DNA of 64,000 nucleotides from Puccinia triticina (taxonomy: Eukaryota; Basidiomycota; Pucciniomycetes; Pucciniales; Pucciniaceae): the NCBI RefSeq assembly GCF_026914185.1, contig NC_070566.1, positions 7,049,931-7,113,930 on the forward strand. Reading direction: 5' to 3'. The notes under the pieces were generated by a model that was not told the DNA's origin, did not search any database, and was given only the letters and a program-made list of their open reading frames with translations. Shown piece after piece: positions 36,339 through 49,418 of this stretch. The position numbers were made by a program, and so were the translations under genes. The stretch's first letter is position 1, and the number at the start of each line of letters is the position of its first letter.

Positions 36339-39300
36339 CAACTTTCAATATCAAAACAAACACTATTACATCACTATTTACACAATTTATTACAGCCGTT
36401 ATCTCATACAAAAATTCAAGAGAGAATAGTCCCCAAACATTAATGCCTCGGACTGACCCACCAGCTGGCGGCAAGCGCGGGGAGAAAGTGGCCGGGTTTA
36501 ACCCCCTCCGGCCTGGCCCAAGTAGGAGGGGTTGGAGGGGGGCTCATGGCTGGCGCGACCTCCAGCCAGTGCAAATGCAACAGGGAGAGGCCGGCCGCGG
36601 GGGAAAATTGGAGCGGGCAAGGTGCCTCCTTTTATAATTTCCGGGCCCAATCATTTCACCACCGTTCCAGCAACAAACTCGGCATCAACAAGCAAATTAT
36701 CGAAGATGTTGCAGTCAAGCAATTTGGAGGCAGGTACCATTCCTCAAATATCAGCCTGAGTGATACTATCAGTTCATGGCAGCTCCATGTGTTTGGTGAA
36801 TCGTTGTATTTTATCTTTCCGGTGCGTCTCAGGATTTTGGATGCCCTGTTTGGAACTTCTTCTGCTTACTTATATTTTTTTGGCAGGCGAGGCCTCCTTG
36901 ATGATTTCCATCCCGCTCAGTAGACCCTTCCCGTAACTTCCAGGCGACTCACTGACTGAGAACGAGGGGGTATATTAGCTTCGTACGTTGTCACATATGC
37001 TCATCAAAACAGATCAAAACGTTTTCAACACCACTCACCAGGGGGGAAATCGCCGCACTTCCTACAGAGTGCCATACCGTGATTTCTTAGCGTAACTGTT
37101 CCAGAAGTCAACTGCTTGTGCATGTTTAATTGATACCTACCCTGTGTTCATATCCTCTTGAACTCATGTTGATGTCTTATATAACCATTATGACATAGAT
37201 TTGATAATGAACCAACCAAACGGTTACAGGATGTGGAAGGAAAAGAAATTCATTGTACATCAACAAAGGAAACTACCTGTTGCATTATCCACGCCACTGA
37301 CAATCTGAGCCAAAATTCCGGTTGCTTGGATCATCCCCCTTGGGCCTTGGCACTTGCATACACAGTCACAGCACACACAATCAACTTCTTCATTTGCTGT
37401 AAACATCATCTGTGATTTGAGGAAAAAGCAGAGCATGCCAGCACTGCCTGTCATGATTGCAAGATTCAAAGACAAAGGTGCCTCTAAAACCTGTATTGCT
37501 CACATGCTGATGAAGTGGTCAATCCACAAAGGAGAAGGTTCCCTCATTAATGATTTTATAGTGTTCATTGCTAGTTCATTGGGATAAATCTGTAGATTTT
37601 CTGCCCTTCTGCAAATCAAAAAGGTGATCCAACCTAGCAGTGTCTATTCCTTCAGATCATCATCCACACTAGGTGAGTTTTGGGGAGTGTGATCTGACAG
37701 GGGAAATCTGACCACACAGGAAGCGGACAATCAGGGGTATGGCTCACCAGACTATGTTTGACTAGGACAATGGAAAATATTGCGGAGTGTCAAGCTTTTC
37801 TTGATGAGTATCATACACCCTCCATCAGTAGCCCCCAGCCACCCCTTGGAAGACAACTGTAGTCCAGCTTCACTTCAAACTTCCTGATAATCATGCTTAA
37901 CATTGAGATACATCATCTCACATTGTCACATTTCCGTGACAATCAGCCAACTTGTGAATTGTTTATGATCCTGCTGTCAGCCCACATTTTCATTTGCCAA
38001 CAGGAATGTTGTCAACTACAAGAGCAACAAAGTCCGGAACTGCAAATTTATCTATGCTGTCCATTGTGTTTGATCACTTGGCATACAAGAGAAACCACAG
38101 CTCCGTGAAAAGAACTGGTGTATGCTGTGGGGGCTAATATATTATGAACCAGAAGAAGGTTGAATTGAACATGGTGATTGAGGCTAGGTGCCGGTGAAGG
38201 CTGAGGGTTGTTTCAATGGCTTGATGGGGAGGTCTCTGATGGTGATCAAGTGGAGCCAGATGTTTCTGAGTAGTTTCTTTCCATGGATCATATGGTATTT
38301 ATGCATGCCCATTTGGATGTGCTATCCATGCTTGAGACACTACATTACCGGTAATTTGGCATTTTCAATGGGAGATAGGTATAGACAGTTCCCAAGAGAA
38401 GGGTGGTGGGCTGAACAAAAGTTAAGACCTGCAAGTTCTTGAACAAGAAATAAGCTGGGCATGATCTTCTGCATCATGTTGGGGAAGTTGTTCCATGAGA
38501 CATCCCACACCATCTTCACTACCCCTGTGTATGTGTGAGTAGGAGGGCGGAATGAGTAGTCACTGTGCCATATGTGGAAGATTAGTCCCACCATAGACAG
38601 GTACTGCCTTCTCATGGACCAACAGCAAAATGTTGATACCAGAAACAATGTGCAAGAGGCAAAGCAACAGGCAAGTAACCAGTAAACTGAGAAGGGATAG
38701 ACCAATTTTATAGTCCAGCAATAAATAAATGGTATGGTTGGGCAAGACCAACAAAGAAGCAGATGATGTTCCGGCAGGAATGAGGAATGTGTTGGATTCT
38801 GTGGTGGAAGAGTGTGAGGAATTTGACACATCTTTGAGGGAAAGGGGGCTGCTTGGAGATTAGGAGAAGATTCAAGCAAATTCCCACCACTCCCTGCCTT
38901 CCCACTACATATAATTGATGTCTTGGCAGGCCACCAGCAGCTTTCCACCTTCATCCACCAATGCTCATACATTTGTGGGAGTGTATAGAATGTGGCCAGA
39001 GGAACCACAGCACCCTGGGGTATACATGCTGGACAAATCTGCCACTAGTGGGTTATCAAGCAGAGGGTATATGGTAGGCTGACCACATTTTGAGAACCAT
39101 CTAAAAAGGAAAGACCACACACAGCAGGAAGTTGTTTGTTGCTGTTCTGCATGACAGAAGTTTGACGGGTGTTTCATTAAGTTGAATATTGTGACAGCTA
39201 GGCAGAAAGTATTTTGGGTAGGGGTGAAGATGAGGGCATGAGCTGCATTACTGCTGCCCTGGAACCTACAAAAGATTTAGAAAGTTACAGGTAGAGAGGG

Positions 39301-39866
39301 GAAACATTGGTGTTTCAAGCTTGGAAAGTTCAACAAAAGGTTGGCCTTAAATGAAGGGTAAACAACGTGGATTCCAGTCTGGAGGCATGCACAAAGAGCT
39401 GTACCTAATAGGACCATCTTTGAAAGGAGTCAAACCATTTGGCCAGAGGGGCCTTATTTTCTGCAACAACTTGACTAGACAATGGGGCCAAATGTTGAAA
39501 GAAGCCTGGATGTCGTGGAGCAGGGGCATGGGGGACGTGGCAGAATTGGAAAAGGCTATGTTGTTGCTATTTACTTGGTTGGTTTTTCTGGAAATGAGCG
39601 CTCACCAGCGAAGGGAAGATGATGAGAGTGCATGTTTCCTAGCAGAAATCTCCTTGTGTGTGTATCATTGTAGAATCTTTGGCTTTAAATTGGGTGGGTG
39701 TGGCTCATAAGGATATTGATGGGTGCCTGGATGGATCAGGCCAATGTTGTCTCCAGAGGTTGGTGAGCCTCTTTCCAAGGTAAAGAAGATCAAGTACATC
39801 TTGGACACATGGGGAGGGCACCGTTGTCTCACATTGATTCATCAAGGGTGAGAGTTTATATTGCAG
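36339..39866. other. No supported gene; unexplained minus-strand open frame at 38340-39008
   Basis: The minus frame 39008-38340 (222 codons) is the longest open frame here. It is rich in Trp, Cys and His without recognisable motifs, and its start codon and splice context are unclear. The plus frame at 36546-36923 is likewise unidentified. 37036-37090 resembles 7387-7440. This may be decayed host or element coding DNA. Confidence 0.35.
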
Positions 39867-39873
39867 GTATTGC

Positions 39874-40075
39874 CAACGGTGGGCCGCTAAACTAAACTAC
39901 ACCAAACTACACAAATCTACGCAAGTAGAAACTGCTAAAATGCTAGATGGGTGTTAGTGTAGCACCACAAACGTCCCTCTGGAGCAGTGCTTTGGCTGTA
40001 GTGGAGCACGGTAAGGAACGCTACGCTGGTAGATTTGTGTAGATTTATTTAGTTTAGTTTAGCGGCCCACCGTTG
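39874..40075. mobile_element. MITE, 202 bp, 7-8 bp target duplication
   Basis: It starts CAACGGTGGGCCGCTAAAC and ends with the reverse complement. The arms continue with TACACAAATCTAC and its inverse. GTATTGC flanks both sides (39867-39873, 40076-40082), with an eighth base possible depending on where the end is drawn. This is consistent with a hAT-type element. Confidence 0.85.
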
Positions 40076-40082
40076 GTATTGC

Positions 40083-42779
40083 TGAATTGGGGCCAGGATA
40101 GGATCAGATGTTGCCATGTTGAGGTGCTCAATTGAATGTTGGCAGCAGATTTCCCCACAGGGGATAGATATTTTTACATTATGAATGAATGCTGGTGTTC
40201 AGTTGTTCCGTTGTGGTGGATGAGGAGCTTGAGTGCTGGATCTGCAGAATTGGGCATGAAGAGAAAACCTTGATGCCTTAGAAGGAATAGTGCGGGGAAC
40301 AATAAATGTCAAGGGGATGGAGATGGCTGAAGAGATGTGTTGATAGACTTGTATATACCACATCTACACTCAAGTATGCGTGGTCTAGGCAGTTCGCGGA
40401 GAAACACACCTACTTCAGGGAAATGTGGACACAAGGCTGAAATACTTCCAAAATCTAGACATTTGATTGACATCGGCATCCACAGCCTGTCATGGAGGGC
40501 CTCAAAGAAACAACCCATGGCTTCTGATGGGGATGGAGCAGTCAGAAGATGGTACTGTGATTCATTGTTGCAGTGTAGAACCAGGGTAATATATAGATCT
40601 GGGCATGATGAATGGATACTGAGAGCGAGTGACCACCATGAACTTTACATGAAACATTCCTGCATCATTATAACTGAGAATTTTCTGTAGAAAGGACTGA
40701 TGATAGCAGCCTATGGAGATATCCTACCACCTGGGGTCAAGCCCTTGCAGGAGCCAAGTTGATTCTGTGATGATTTGGCCAATGCTGAACAGATCCCACT
40801 TCCAGCCTGCGTACTCACACCAGAGTCGAGTGTGAGGGGTGTGAGGAGAGTGTAGCAGGGCCACGGTGCAAGTGGCTGCTGCATCTGATGGCATGATGAT
40901 GACCACCCACCATTGGCAGTGAGTCAGGCCAGGTGAGCAGCCGCGGCCATCCATTGCACTGATTTCTGAGGTGCTCACTTGTGCAAGCATGTGGACATCG
41001 GCCAAAGGTGTAGGTGTGACTCTGAGCTGGGCAGATTACCACGGGCAATCACCGCATGAACAGCTTTGCTGATTGAGGCACATCATATTTTGGAATATCA
41101 CATGAGCTGGTTGTGTGTTGGACTTGGGGGTGATTTTCAGAGTCCCCACCACCATGATGCAGTCTGCAACTAATGTGCACACAGGAGCGGCATCATTGCA
41201 GACTGTAGTGAGGGTTACCGCCGAGAATAGGGAGCCAGGAGGGCACAGGAGCCGAGGGGGGGCATGCCAGAGAAGCATGTAGACCATTCACATTGTGTGA
41301 GAGTGATTGACCTATTGCGTGAAGCGGGGCTGTTTGATCCTTGCCGGAGGGACATGTGTCATACGAGGGCACTATGCTGTCCAGGGTTGGTGGACAACAC
41401 ATGATGATGTTTCTGCAATGTGCCGGATGGATGAGAAAACTGCAGCCCAACTGTTCTGGCCCTGTTGCTGTGCTTGTCCACCCTGACGTTTGCGCGAACA
41501 TCAGGGTGGACATTTCCACACATCAAATTGGCTGCCAGAAGTGTTGGTGAGAGATGTGTGGGTTGGGATACCTTTCAGCTACCAAAATCATCTCTGTGAG
41601 GCAACCCCGCTTCGCCCATGCAGTGTTGGCTGGCAAGCGCGCATGTTCCTTTTGTTGATCAGTTTGGGTAAGGGAGGATTTGAGGAGGTTGATGTAGGGA
41701 AGTGAGCGGTGTGAAACTGTCCTGAGTGTGTGTGATTTCTTAATCATGTTGATGGAGAACTTTGGCGAGACACTAAGATGAGCTTGCGCATCGGTTATGG
41801 CATGTGCCATAACCGTTGGCAGGCAAATGTACACATACACAGGATGCGTACTTGAGACCTGCACAAGAACGCAAGGAGCCCTTCACCCCGGGATGTGCAA
41901 GCTAAACAAATCTGTCCATCTACTCCGTATGGCGACTGGGGGAGGTCTAATGGATCAATCAAGAAGGATGTGGTGACACGTGCCACAGGGAAAGTCACAT
42001 GAGGCATTGATGTGAAACATGTTTGTTACACAACCAACAAGATTAGCTGCTGGTTTTGATGCAGCGACCCAGAAGCTGACCCCCCTGCCTGTGCTCCCAA
42101 ATTGCAGTCAAGTGAATAATGTGCTCTCAGACTTCACAATCTGTTGTGCTCCACCTACGGGACTGGATAACTAAGGGCACTTGTTGCCCTGCAGGAGACC
42201 ACGTGTAAGTGGGCCGCTGGCCAGAAAAATCTGACGAAGTGCCTGGCTTACCGGGTGGATCAAGATGTGAGTGGTGGACTGAGGACCAATCAAGTTCACC
42301 ATCAAGGATGCGCACTCATTGAGATCGTCATCGCACAGGTTAATTACGGGTCTCAAGGACTATAGCTGAAGCAGGGAGAGCGCGGGTAGAGGACTATCTA
42401 AGATGTACACTCTGATTTAAGGGGCAATTGAGCGGGCGCAATTTTTTGCTTTAGCCAAAGAAACATGCAATGAGGGGATGCTTGAGGATAACAAAAAAAT
42501 TGTTGAGGGACATTGAGATTGGAGAAAAGGGAAAAGACCAAATGATTTAATAGAGAAGGTGGAGGATTTGTGGGGCGATTCTGGAGATCACCACAAAGGG
42601 GCAAAGTCTTGCAGTGTCTTGTTGTGACAAAGGGACTGCTCTGGAGAGTTTTCTTCTTGGAGGCTCTTTGAACCAGGGGGTATATGAATGCACTTCAGCT
42701 GCCCCTCCTCACCCCATGCATTTAATCTTTAGCACTTCCCCTCGTTCTCGTGTATCCTAGTTAGTGCACCTTCAACACA
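40083..42779. other. No supported gene
   Basis: Several minus-strand frames of 90-115 codons are open (for example 41519-41193 and 41005-40724), but none has a motif or a consistent splice model that I could build. Confidence 0.4.
41476..41511. repeat. 36-bp palindrome, dispersed family (copy 2)
   Basis: GTCCACCCTGACGTTTG on one arm and an inverse carrying two changes on the other. Related to 9775-9810 and 62548-62583. Confidence 0.8.
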
Positions 42780-42885
42780 ATGATAGAGGTTTGCGGAAAC
42801 ATCCATCTTGCCTATGCCACTCCCGAAAAAATCTATGGTGCAGGTGAAAACATCCATTTGAAGATCTGCATTGCATCTGATCCGT
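42780..42885 (+). pseudogene. 5' part of a host ORF split by the LTR retrotransposon
   Basis: ATG at 42780 opens a frame that runs straight into the LTR at 42886. The frame resumes without a shift at 56325, reading through one copy of the target site to a stop at 56660. Together the parts would give about 145 residues. The piece contains HLAYATPEKIYGAGENIHLK. I do not recognise the family. Confidence 0.7.
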
Positions 42886-43957
42886 TGTGGTCATTATTCC
42901 TGTGTTTGTAGGAGAAAAATTCAAACTTTTATGTGTACTCACAAAACGCCTCAAGATACAGCCAAGCGAACATCAGAAATGGAATCTAGGACCAAAATAA
43001 CCCCTAGTCACCCACTGAAACCACCCTCATATCTCTACCGGATCAGAAGATACGCAAATCACCCCTTTCACGCACCAGTCCGAGTGGGTTCACACACAGA
43101 CTCAAATCTTGGCTAACATACTTGGCATGATGAATACGGCACATGAATTAATGTTCTTCCTTCCTTTTTTCAGTCCTCACCTCCTATTTTCTCTTTGCAT
43201 ATGTTTTTTTCTCATTTGCATACCTATGGTCTTGGAAAATCCTTGTATGAATATATATGATCTTGTTTGCATATCAAAGGGACGCATTGTAGATAGTCTA
43301 GCTAAATTCCATCAGTTGTACTTTCCCACCAGCCAAATTCCCTCAAAACTGCTCCCCTGGAGCTCAATTCCCTCATCATTGCCATATAAAGAGGCCTCTG
43401 CCTGCGAGTTGTTTTCTCCTCATCCCATCAGGGGACATTCCCCCTCAGATCCTCATGCCATCCAGCAGTATATATTCCCTACTCACTTATCACCACTCAT
43501 ATTATCATCTATCCATATCACAGCTATCAGTTCATATCACCACTCAGTTTCACATACCTTTCACACTCTATTTGAAATTTATATCACCACTCAGTCACAC
43601 CCCTTTCACCAGTAACCAGTCCCCGGTTCCACTCCTGGTTGAGCTTAGCTCCCTCTCATCCTCATCACTCCTCACTTTCTGAACTTATATACCCCCAGGC
43701 CAAGGACCTAGGTTCAAGCCCCACTAGAGACATCAAGTAACCGTCACCTATCTCATACATCAGTTACCCCATCAACCTCAGACATTGATAACAATCCTCT
43801 TATATATCTCATCTTTGAACATATCCTACCAAAAAATAAATTGCCAAGCTTACCTTGGTGGTCTTGTTTCCTGATATACAGAAAGGCAGAGCTTGCACCT
43901 CACCCATACCTTTTGCCATTCAGCAAAAGGGTCTCACAACACCTTTTGAGTCTTACA
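42886..43957 (+). repeat. 5' LTR (1072 bp) of the gag-bearing element
   Basis: Starts TGTGGTCATTATTCC and ends GAGTCTTACA. A TATA-like CATATAAAGAGGCC lies near 43384. Compared with the 3' LTR it has an extra segment of about 30 bp around 43310-43345 plus scattered substitutions, so the copy is not brand new. Confidence 0.93.
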
Positions 43958-44559
43958 AGGGAGTCCCCAACGTGATCGGATTACCGTATAATTGGATTGT
44001 CGAACGAAGTCAACCAAATTAGTCGAATACTTGAATAAGAAGAAAGAAGAACCAATTTATCAGCCACTACTGTCATTTAAATAAACGGAAAAACTCAGTT
44101 ACTCTGAAGATCAACTGGTCTACTGAAAAAGACTATCCAGCAACAAAAAAGACTCACCATCTCTGAAGAATAAAGATTGAACAACAAACCAGTACTGAAG
44201 GACATATCTTGAAGAAAGCAGCCAGTTATATACCAGAAGACGGAATATTGCCAAAGGATTTGGATAACTAGGATCCTGTTAGAAGAGAACGTTGGAGCAC
44301 CACTCAAAGGAAGCGGACGATTAGAAGCTCAGAACAAAGGTTATTGCACCTGAACAAGCCGGACAGACATAGACTCTGGATAATTGTATACTGTTAGAAG
44401 AACCCTCCCAGCTACTATTAGTTATTTGGAATAAACCCCTCAGCTTGCCCTGGTAAAGAGACCAGAGACCATTTATAATTGAGAAAATCAGAGATTAGCA
44501 GGATAAATACTCAACAGATAGAATTTTTTAGAACAACGAGAAAATCAACAGAAGTCAAC

Positions 44560-46749
44560 ATGGGCTTACCATTTACAAACATGCCAGAATTGGAAGGCGG
44601 ATTTGCTCCTCTAGAAACTCCTTTGAGAAACCAATTTTTTGCAAACACTTCGAACTGGAATCCACAAACCGGTATACCACCACCACGCCCAGACAAAGGC
44701 AAAGGACCTGCAAACACGTATAGAGATCAAGAGGAAGGCGGAAATGAATCAGACTCTGGTACACCTCAGAACAAAAGTCAACCTAGACCACAAGCCCAGG
44801 GATACGGGATGCATAATGTTCGCCAATCTGAAGGACCTATGGAAGAAGAAGACGAGTCTCCTGTCATACAAAGAGGAGCACCAAAGATTATTAAAGACCC
44901 GGGATTGCTCTACAACGGGACCCACTTTATGAAGTTTTTAAAACAATACAAGAGAGCAGCAAGAACATACCAGGCAACGGATTACGATAAAGCGCTACAG
45001 ATCGGACAATTTGTGCAGACGGAGGAACTCAAAAGCAAACTTGAGGCAATGGACGGATACGACAAATGCAATTGGAAGAAATTACAAAAAGATATGGTAG
45101 AATCGTGGGGCGAATTGGACGACACAGTTCTATACACCACAGCCAATCTAATCAAAGTAGCAGAAGAATACTCCAAGGAAGGTCAACTTAGCAGTCATCG
45201 AGAATACAAAGCATAACTTGGAGAATTCACCACCATCCTCAAGTATCTAGTCAGCAATGAGCACATAAACAAAAAAGAGGATGCCTTGCTATTATTTTTA
45301 AGTGCGTTTTCAAAAGAAAGTCAGAAAAATATCAGGAGATCTCTTGTCAGCCAAGGCAGACTACCCAAGGGGAAGGATGGAAGTAACAAACCGCCACTCT
45401 GGGACCACGCAATAGAAGCAGCCGAGCTGGAAATCCAAACAGAAGAAAATGGATATGTAGATGTACAAAGCTTTGCCGATGTGGTGAGCCTCATCAAAAG
45501 CACCTTCACTCTCCGCAGGCTCCAGGAATCAACTATCAGGGCGACCAACCACTCAGGACAACAACACGGAACACCAGACACAGGACCCAGGCGCCTCAAC
45601 ATCAAACACTCCATCATCGCCAAATCCAGACATGCATCAAACATCAATCCACATTGGTCATCAACTCAACAGCCCTTTCCTTGTCTCTTGGTTTCACACT
45701 AATGCACCTACTTTGGGATTAGTACTTGTCTCATCTTCATGCGCCTCATCCCTTTTGTTCATCTCTCTTACACTTCTCCTTGATTGAAGTTTTTCACTGT
45801 TTCATTTTTCCCACAACCACAAGTCAACCGCCCCCCAGATTGTCTATATAAACTGCCCCTTTGTCCACCCTTTTGTCCCCCATCAGCTCATCAGATAGTA
45901 GTTGGTCAATAGTTATATAGTCTCATAGTTACCTTATAGTCAATTAAAGTAGCCATTCTGCCTTGACAATTATATTGTCTTGCCTGCTCAACATCCAGTA
46001 ACCATTCTGTGGGAGAGCATTACTTACTTCGCCATTTCATCACCTTACCCTGATATCTTCTTGATCTTCTGCGCCACACCTTTTCTTGAGTTTCATTACT
46101 CTATTGGTGTCCTCTACTCTTTAGCATTTCACCTGGAGGGCAGCCTTTTCACGCACTCATCCCCTCCACAGCTATCTCTATCCCACGGAGTAGTCCCCAC
46201 ACTGATTCGAACCGGGTCATGCAAAAAACCATGGACACTCAGAAGGGAGATAGTTGTCGATGAGAAAAGATGATTACCGACACGCCTAATTCAAAAGTAG
46301 CAGATAAACAGGTTCAAGAACTCACTCAACAGATATTAGCTCTCAAACAACAAATGCGAAGTTTAGTCCCAGTTACATACAACCAAAAACGTCCAGCATA
46401 TAGGCCATCAGATCGATCAGAATTCTCATGAGGGAATGGAAGACCTTCAACACCGCTCTATGAAAGCCAGACTTGTTACTACTGCCATAGGGAAGGTCAC
46501 TCCACGACTCGGTGCGGGGAAATGCTAAAAGATGAAGCGCAAGGCTTGGTAAAACGTAACGGGAAGGATTGGTACTTACCGAACGGCCAGCACATTCCTT
46601 GGAATCCAACTAGGCCCATCCGAACAGTTGTAGCTACTACGTCAGCAGACCCTAAAATGCAAGAAGCAGCTCAGGAACATCAAAATTTGCAGCCAGTCAA
46701 AACCTCTGCACAAATAATTGAGTGGCAACCACCAACCCTGGGGGCGTAA
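44560..46749 (+). pseudogene. Gag of the LTR retrotransposon, broken
   Basis: Translation probably starts at ATG 44560 (MGLPFTNMPE). The capsid-like part contains HFMKFLKQYKRAARTY and CNWKKLQKDMVESWGELDD, as in the gag remnant at 10035-10904. A TAA at 45214-45216 interrupts the frame, which then continues (LGEFTTILKYL) to about 45660. About 550 bp of non-gag sequence follows. Gag resumes near 46270 and contains a CCHC knuckle (CYYCHREGHSTTRC) at about 46474-46515 with one further stop near 46429. The final stop is at about 46747-46749. Confidence 0.75.
45660..46230 (+). mobile_element. Probable solo LTR or similar insert within gag
   Basis: Non-coding sequence interrupts the gag here. It has a TATA box (GTCTATATAAACTGCCCC at about 45843) and promoter-like, CT-rich composition, resembling the LTRs in this window. 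I could not fix its ends or target duplication. Confidence 0.45.
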
Positions 46750-46770
46750 ACTTACCTCAAATCCCATCCA

Positions 46771-47330
46771 ATGACAAGGTCAGAAGCTCAGAAAGGACGA
46801 AGAAGCGTAAGGATCCAGGAGCCCAGCCAAGAGGAGCAAATGGATGTCGATCAGGAAGAAGAACCCAAAATACCGGTACGCAGCCCAGTGAGACGGATGG
46901 TCAAGAAAGTATGGACCAAAGAGAAGGGACTAGCTGGAAAGGAGAATCAATTAAATCCGGAAGAAGCGCTGCTCCAGGAACTAGACAACATCAAGATACC
47001 AACAACATTTGCTCAGCTCACGGAAATCTCACCAGCATACACAACCCAGATTATCTCCACTTTACAGAAAAGATTTCCAGGAGCCACACAAGGAAGAAAA
47101 GTATCAGTACCACTTGCAAGAATAGGCCAAGTAAGGGAAGGGAATAACATGAAGGATCTTGGTACCAACAGTATGAAAGCTGGCAACCTAGACATAGGGA
47201 TCCAATTGGAGCACAAATCATTTCCACCTACATTAGATCAGCTATCCTGGAGGTTGATTCTTTGGTTAACAATTTTAGGCGGAATCAAGAAACTATCAAA
47301 GATCAGTATGAAAAGCTTTGTGGTTATCAA
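46771..47330 (+). pseudogene. Second ORF of the LTR element, 5' part (split by Copia)
   Basis: ATG at 46771. The product begins with charged sequence (SQEEQMDVDQEEEPKIP) and continues into the Copia target site at 47326-47330. The frame resumes at 52846 and stops at 53413, so it was an open frame of 375 codons before the insertion. No protease, polymerase or envelope signature is visible. It may be a gag-pro linker or an accessory protein. Confidence 0.65.
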
Positions 47331-47886
47331 TGAGAAACCAGAACAGCGGGCTGTGAGCTAGGGAGGCTGTGATGGGAGGCCGACGACGAAGAGAGATGAG
47401 AAGGGAAATGGACTAAGCACCTGAGAAACCAGAACAGCGGGCTGTGAGCTAGGGAGGCCGACAACAAAGAGAGATGAGAAGGGAAATGGACTAAGCACCT
47501 ATTGAGGTGCGCAGGGAATGACTCGGAAGAATGATGAGTGTCACATTGCATAGGGAGCAAAAGAAAGAGAAAGGAACAGAGAAGAAAGGAAAGAAGGAAG
47601 CAAACCTGAGAAACCAGAACAGCAGGCTGTGAGCTAGGGAGGCCGTGATGGGAGGCCAACAACGAAAAGGGAAATGGACTAAGCACCTATTGAGGTGCGC
47701 AGGGAATGACTCGGAAGAATGATGAGTGGAGAAAAAGATAAGGGAAATCGGTACAACACAACTACAGACTAGATACACGCTTCTAAACCTAATGTAGTGA
47801 TAAACAAGGTTGTACCGGGGCCCGCTCCACCTGACTGACTTGCCGCAGTCATCCGCCTAACCTCTTCTCTGTACTATATTGCAACA
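47331..47886 (-). repeat. 3' LTR of the Copia element (556 bp)
   Basis: Plus-strand limits TGAGAAACC...TTGCAACA. It contains three partial copies of its own terminal 80-90 bp (starts at 47331, about 47423 and 47607), as does the other LTR. Confidence 0.93.
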
Positions 47887-47900
47887 GCCCCTCCTGCTCC

Positions 47901-49415
47901 CTAGGCAGTGGGAGCATTGCTGAATTCGATGTTCTTCAGGGTCACTTGCAAGACGGCCGCTCGAGTCTTCTTCGGATTGAGCGGCTTTGTGAGGAAATCG
48001 GCAAGATTGTTGTTTGTCGAGATGTATTCAATCTTGAAGTTCTTTGCTGTGTACATGTGAAAGCGAAGCCAATGGTGCCTAACGTTCACGTGTCTAGTTT
48101 GGTGTTGGTAGACAGAATCCTTGAGTAAAGCCAGTGCGCCTTGGTTATTGCAGTTAAGATTTATCGGAGCGGCCTTGATGTGTAGCAGAGGGTAAACTTG
48201 GTCAAGAAGTTGCTGAGCCCACCAAAGATCTTGACCTGTCGATGCACACAACCAGTACTCAGCTTTGGTAGTGGACAGCGAAGGCGCATTGTCGTCTTGC
48301 TTCTGACAGCGCCAGCCCACTACGCCATTATGCTGGAGAATGCTGCCAGCAAAGGAGGCGGCATTTACTCCAGAGGCGTAGCTCGCGTCCGCATAACCTA
48401 CTAGCTGATTCGCCACCTTGCCAACCCGTCCCAACGTTAATCCGAAGTCCTTCGAGCGTTGAATGTACCTCATAGTGCAGAGGAGCTGCTCCTGGTGAAC
48501 CTTGTCCGGTGAATTTAGGAACTGGGACAGATAGCTAACCGAGAAGGCCAGATCCGGCCGAGTACACTGCACAAGGTATTGCAGTAGACCCACTCCGCGT
48601 CGGTAGTTAAAACCAGGATCCACCGGCTGATTCTTGAGCGGACAGGTCAGAGTATTGCCCGGAAAAGGAGTCAAAGTTGGCTTGCAGTTGGAGAGACCAA
48701 ATTCTTCGAGGATCTCTCTGGCGTAGCAATCTTGACTGAGAGTGACGGTCCTGTTTGCCCTGTCACGAGTGACTCGCATGCCGAGAACCCACTTACACTC
48801 CCCCATGTCCTCCATCTCAAAACGCGCCTTAATTTTCTCCTTGAGAAAGGAGACATCAGGGCCCATTATCACCAATTCATCCACATGAACAAAGACAAAG
48901 CACGGCCTGGACGAATCTTGATGGAGAAACAAACACGGATCAACGACCGCCGGGAGAAAATCGATCAACTCGAAGAAGTCACTGAGGGCCTTGTACCAGC
49001 AACGCAGGCTTTGCTTCAAGCCGTAGAGGGACTTTTGCAGCTTGAGTCCGTGGCGGGGAGGAAGTTCAACGCCAAGTCCTTCCGGAACTTTGATGAAAAT
49101 TTCTTCCTCCGGAACACCGTTGAGGAAGGCACATTTAACGTCCATCTGGTGGATTTCAAAGTCCAACTCAGCCGAAATGCCAAGCAAGATCCGGAGGGTC
49201 GCCATCCGACCTGTTGGAGAAAAGGTGCGGTTCATGTAGTTCACCCCTTCGACCTGCTGAAAACCCCGAACGCACAGACGAGCCTTGTACTTGAGTAGCT
49301 CCCCGTTAGCATCAAACTTGCGCTTAAATACCCAGGTTGTGTCCAATTTGTGACATCCTGGGGTTTTGGGAGCCACCACCCACACTTCCTGGCGTTGAAT
49401 ATTGTTGAGCTTGAC
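47901..49415 (-). pseudogene. Copia reverse transcriptase and RNase H domains
   Basis: The frame runs from just after the TAG at 49416-49418 to the stop at 47901. The RVT_2-type domain shows WVFKRKFDANGE, KARLCVRGFQQ, MDVKCAFLNG, LYGLKQ and PCLFLH. The catalytic site that is normally Y-V-D-D reads HVDE here. RNase H follows with YADASYASG and STTKAEYWLCA. The usual D-N-Q motif reads NNQ and the H-I-D motif reads HVN. These acid-to-amide changes and the altered YVDD would be expected to abolish activity, and each D-to-N change is a single G-to-A transition. Confidence 0.92.
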
Positions 49416-49418
49416 CTA

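Noticed and set aside
43109..43615. 168-codon plus frame in the LTR (also at 55506-55982)
   Set aside because: It lies entirely within the LTR, is disrupted differently in the two LTRs and has a hydrophobic, His/Ser-rich composition without a domain.
43700..43745. GGTTCAAGCCCCACTAGAG resembling a tRNA T-arm (also near 56085 and, inverted, near 14225)
   Set aside because: It is part of the LTR and no acceptor or anticodon stem can be drawn around it.
48732..49298. 188-codon plus frame
   Set aside because: Antisense shadow of the Copia reverse transcriptase, which has clear family motifs on the minus strand.
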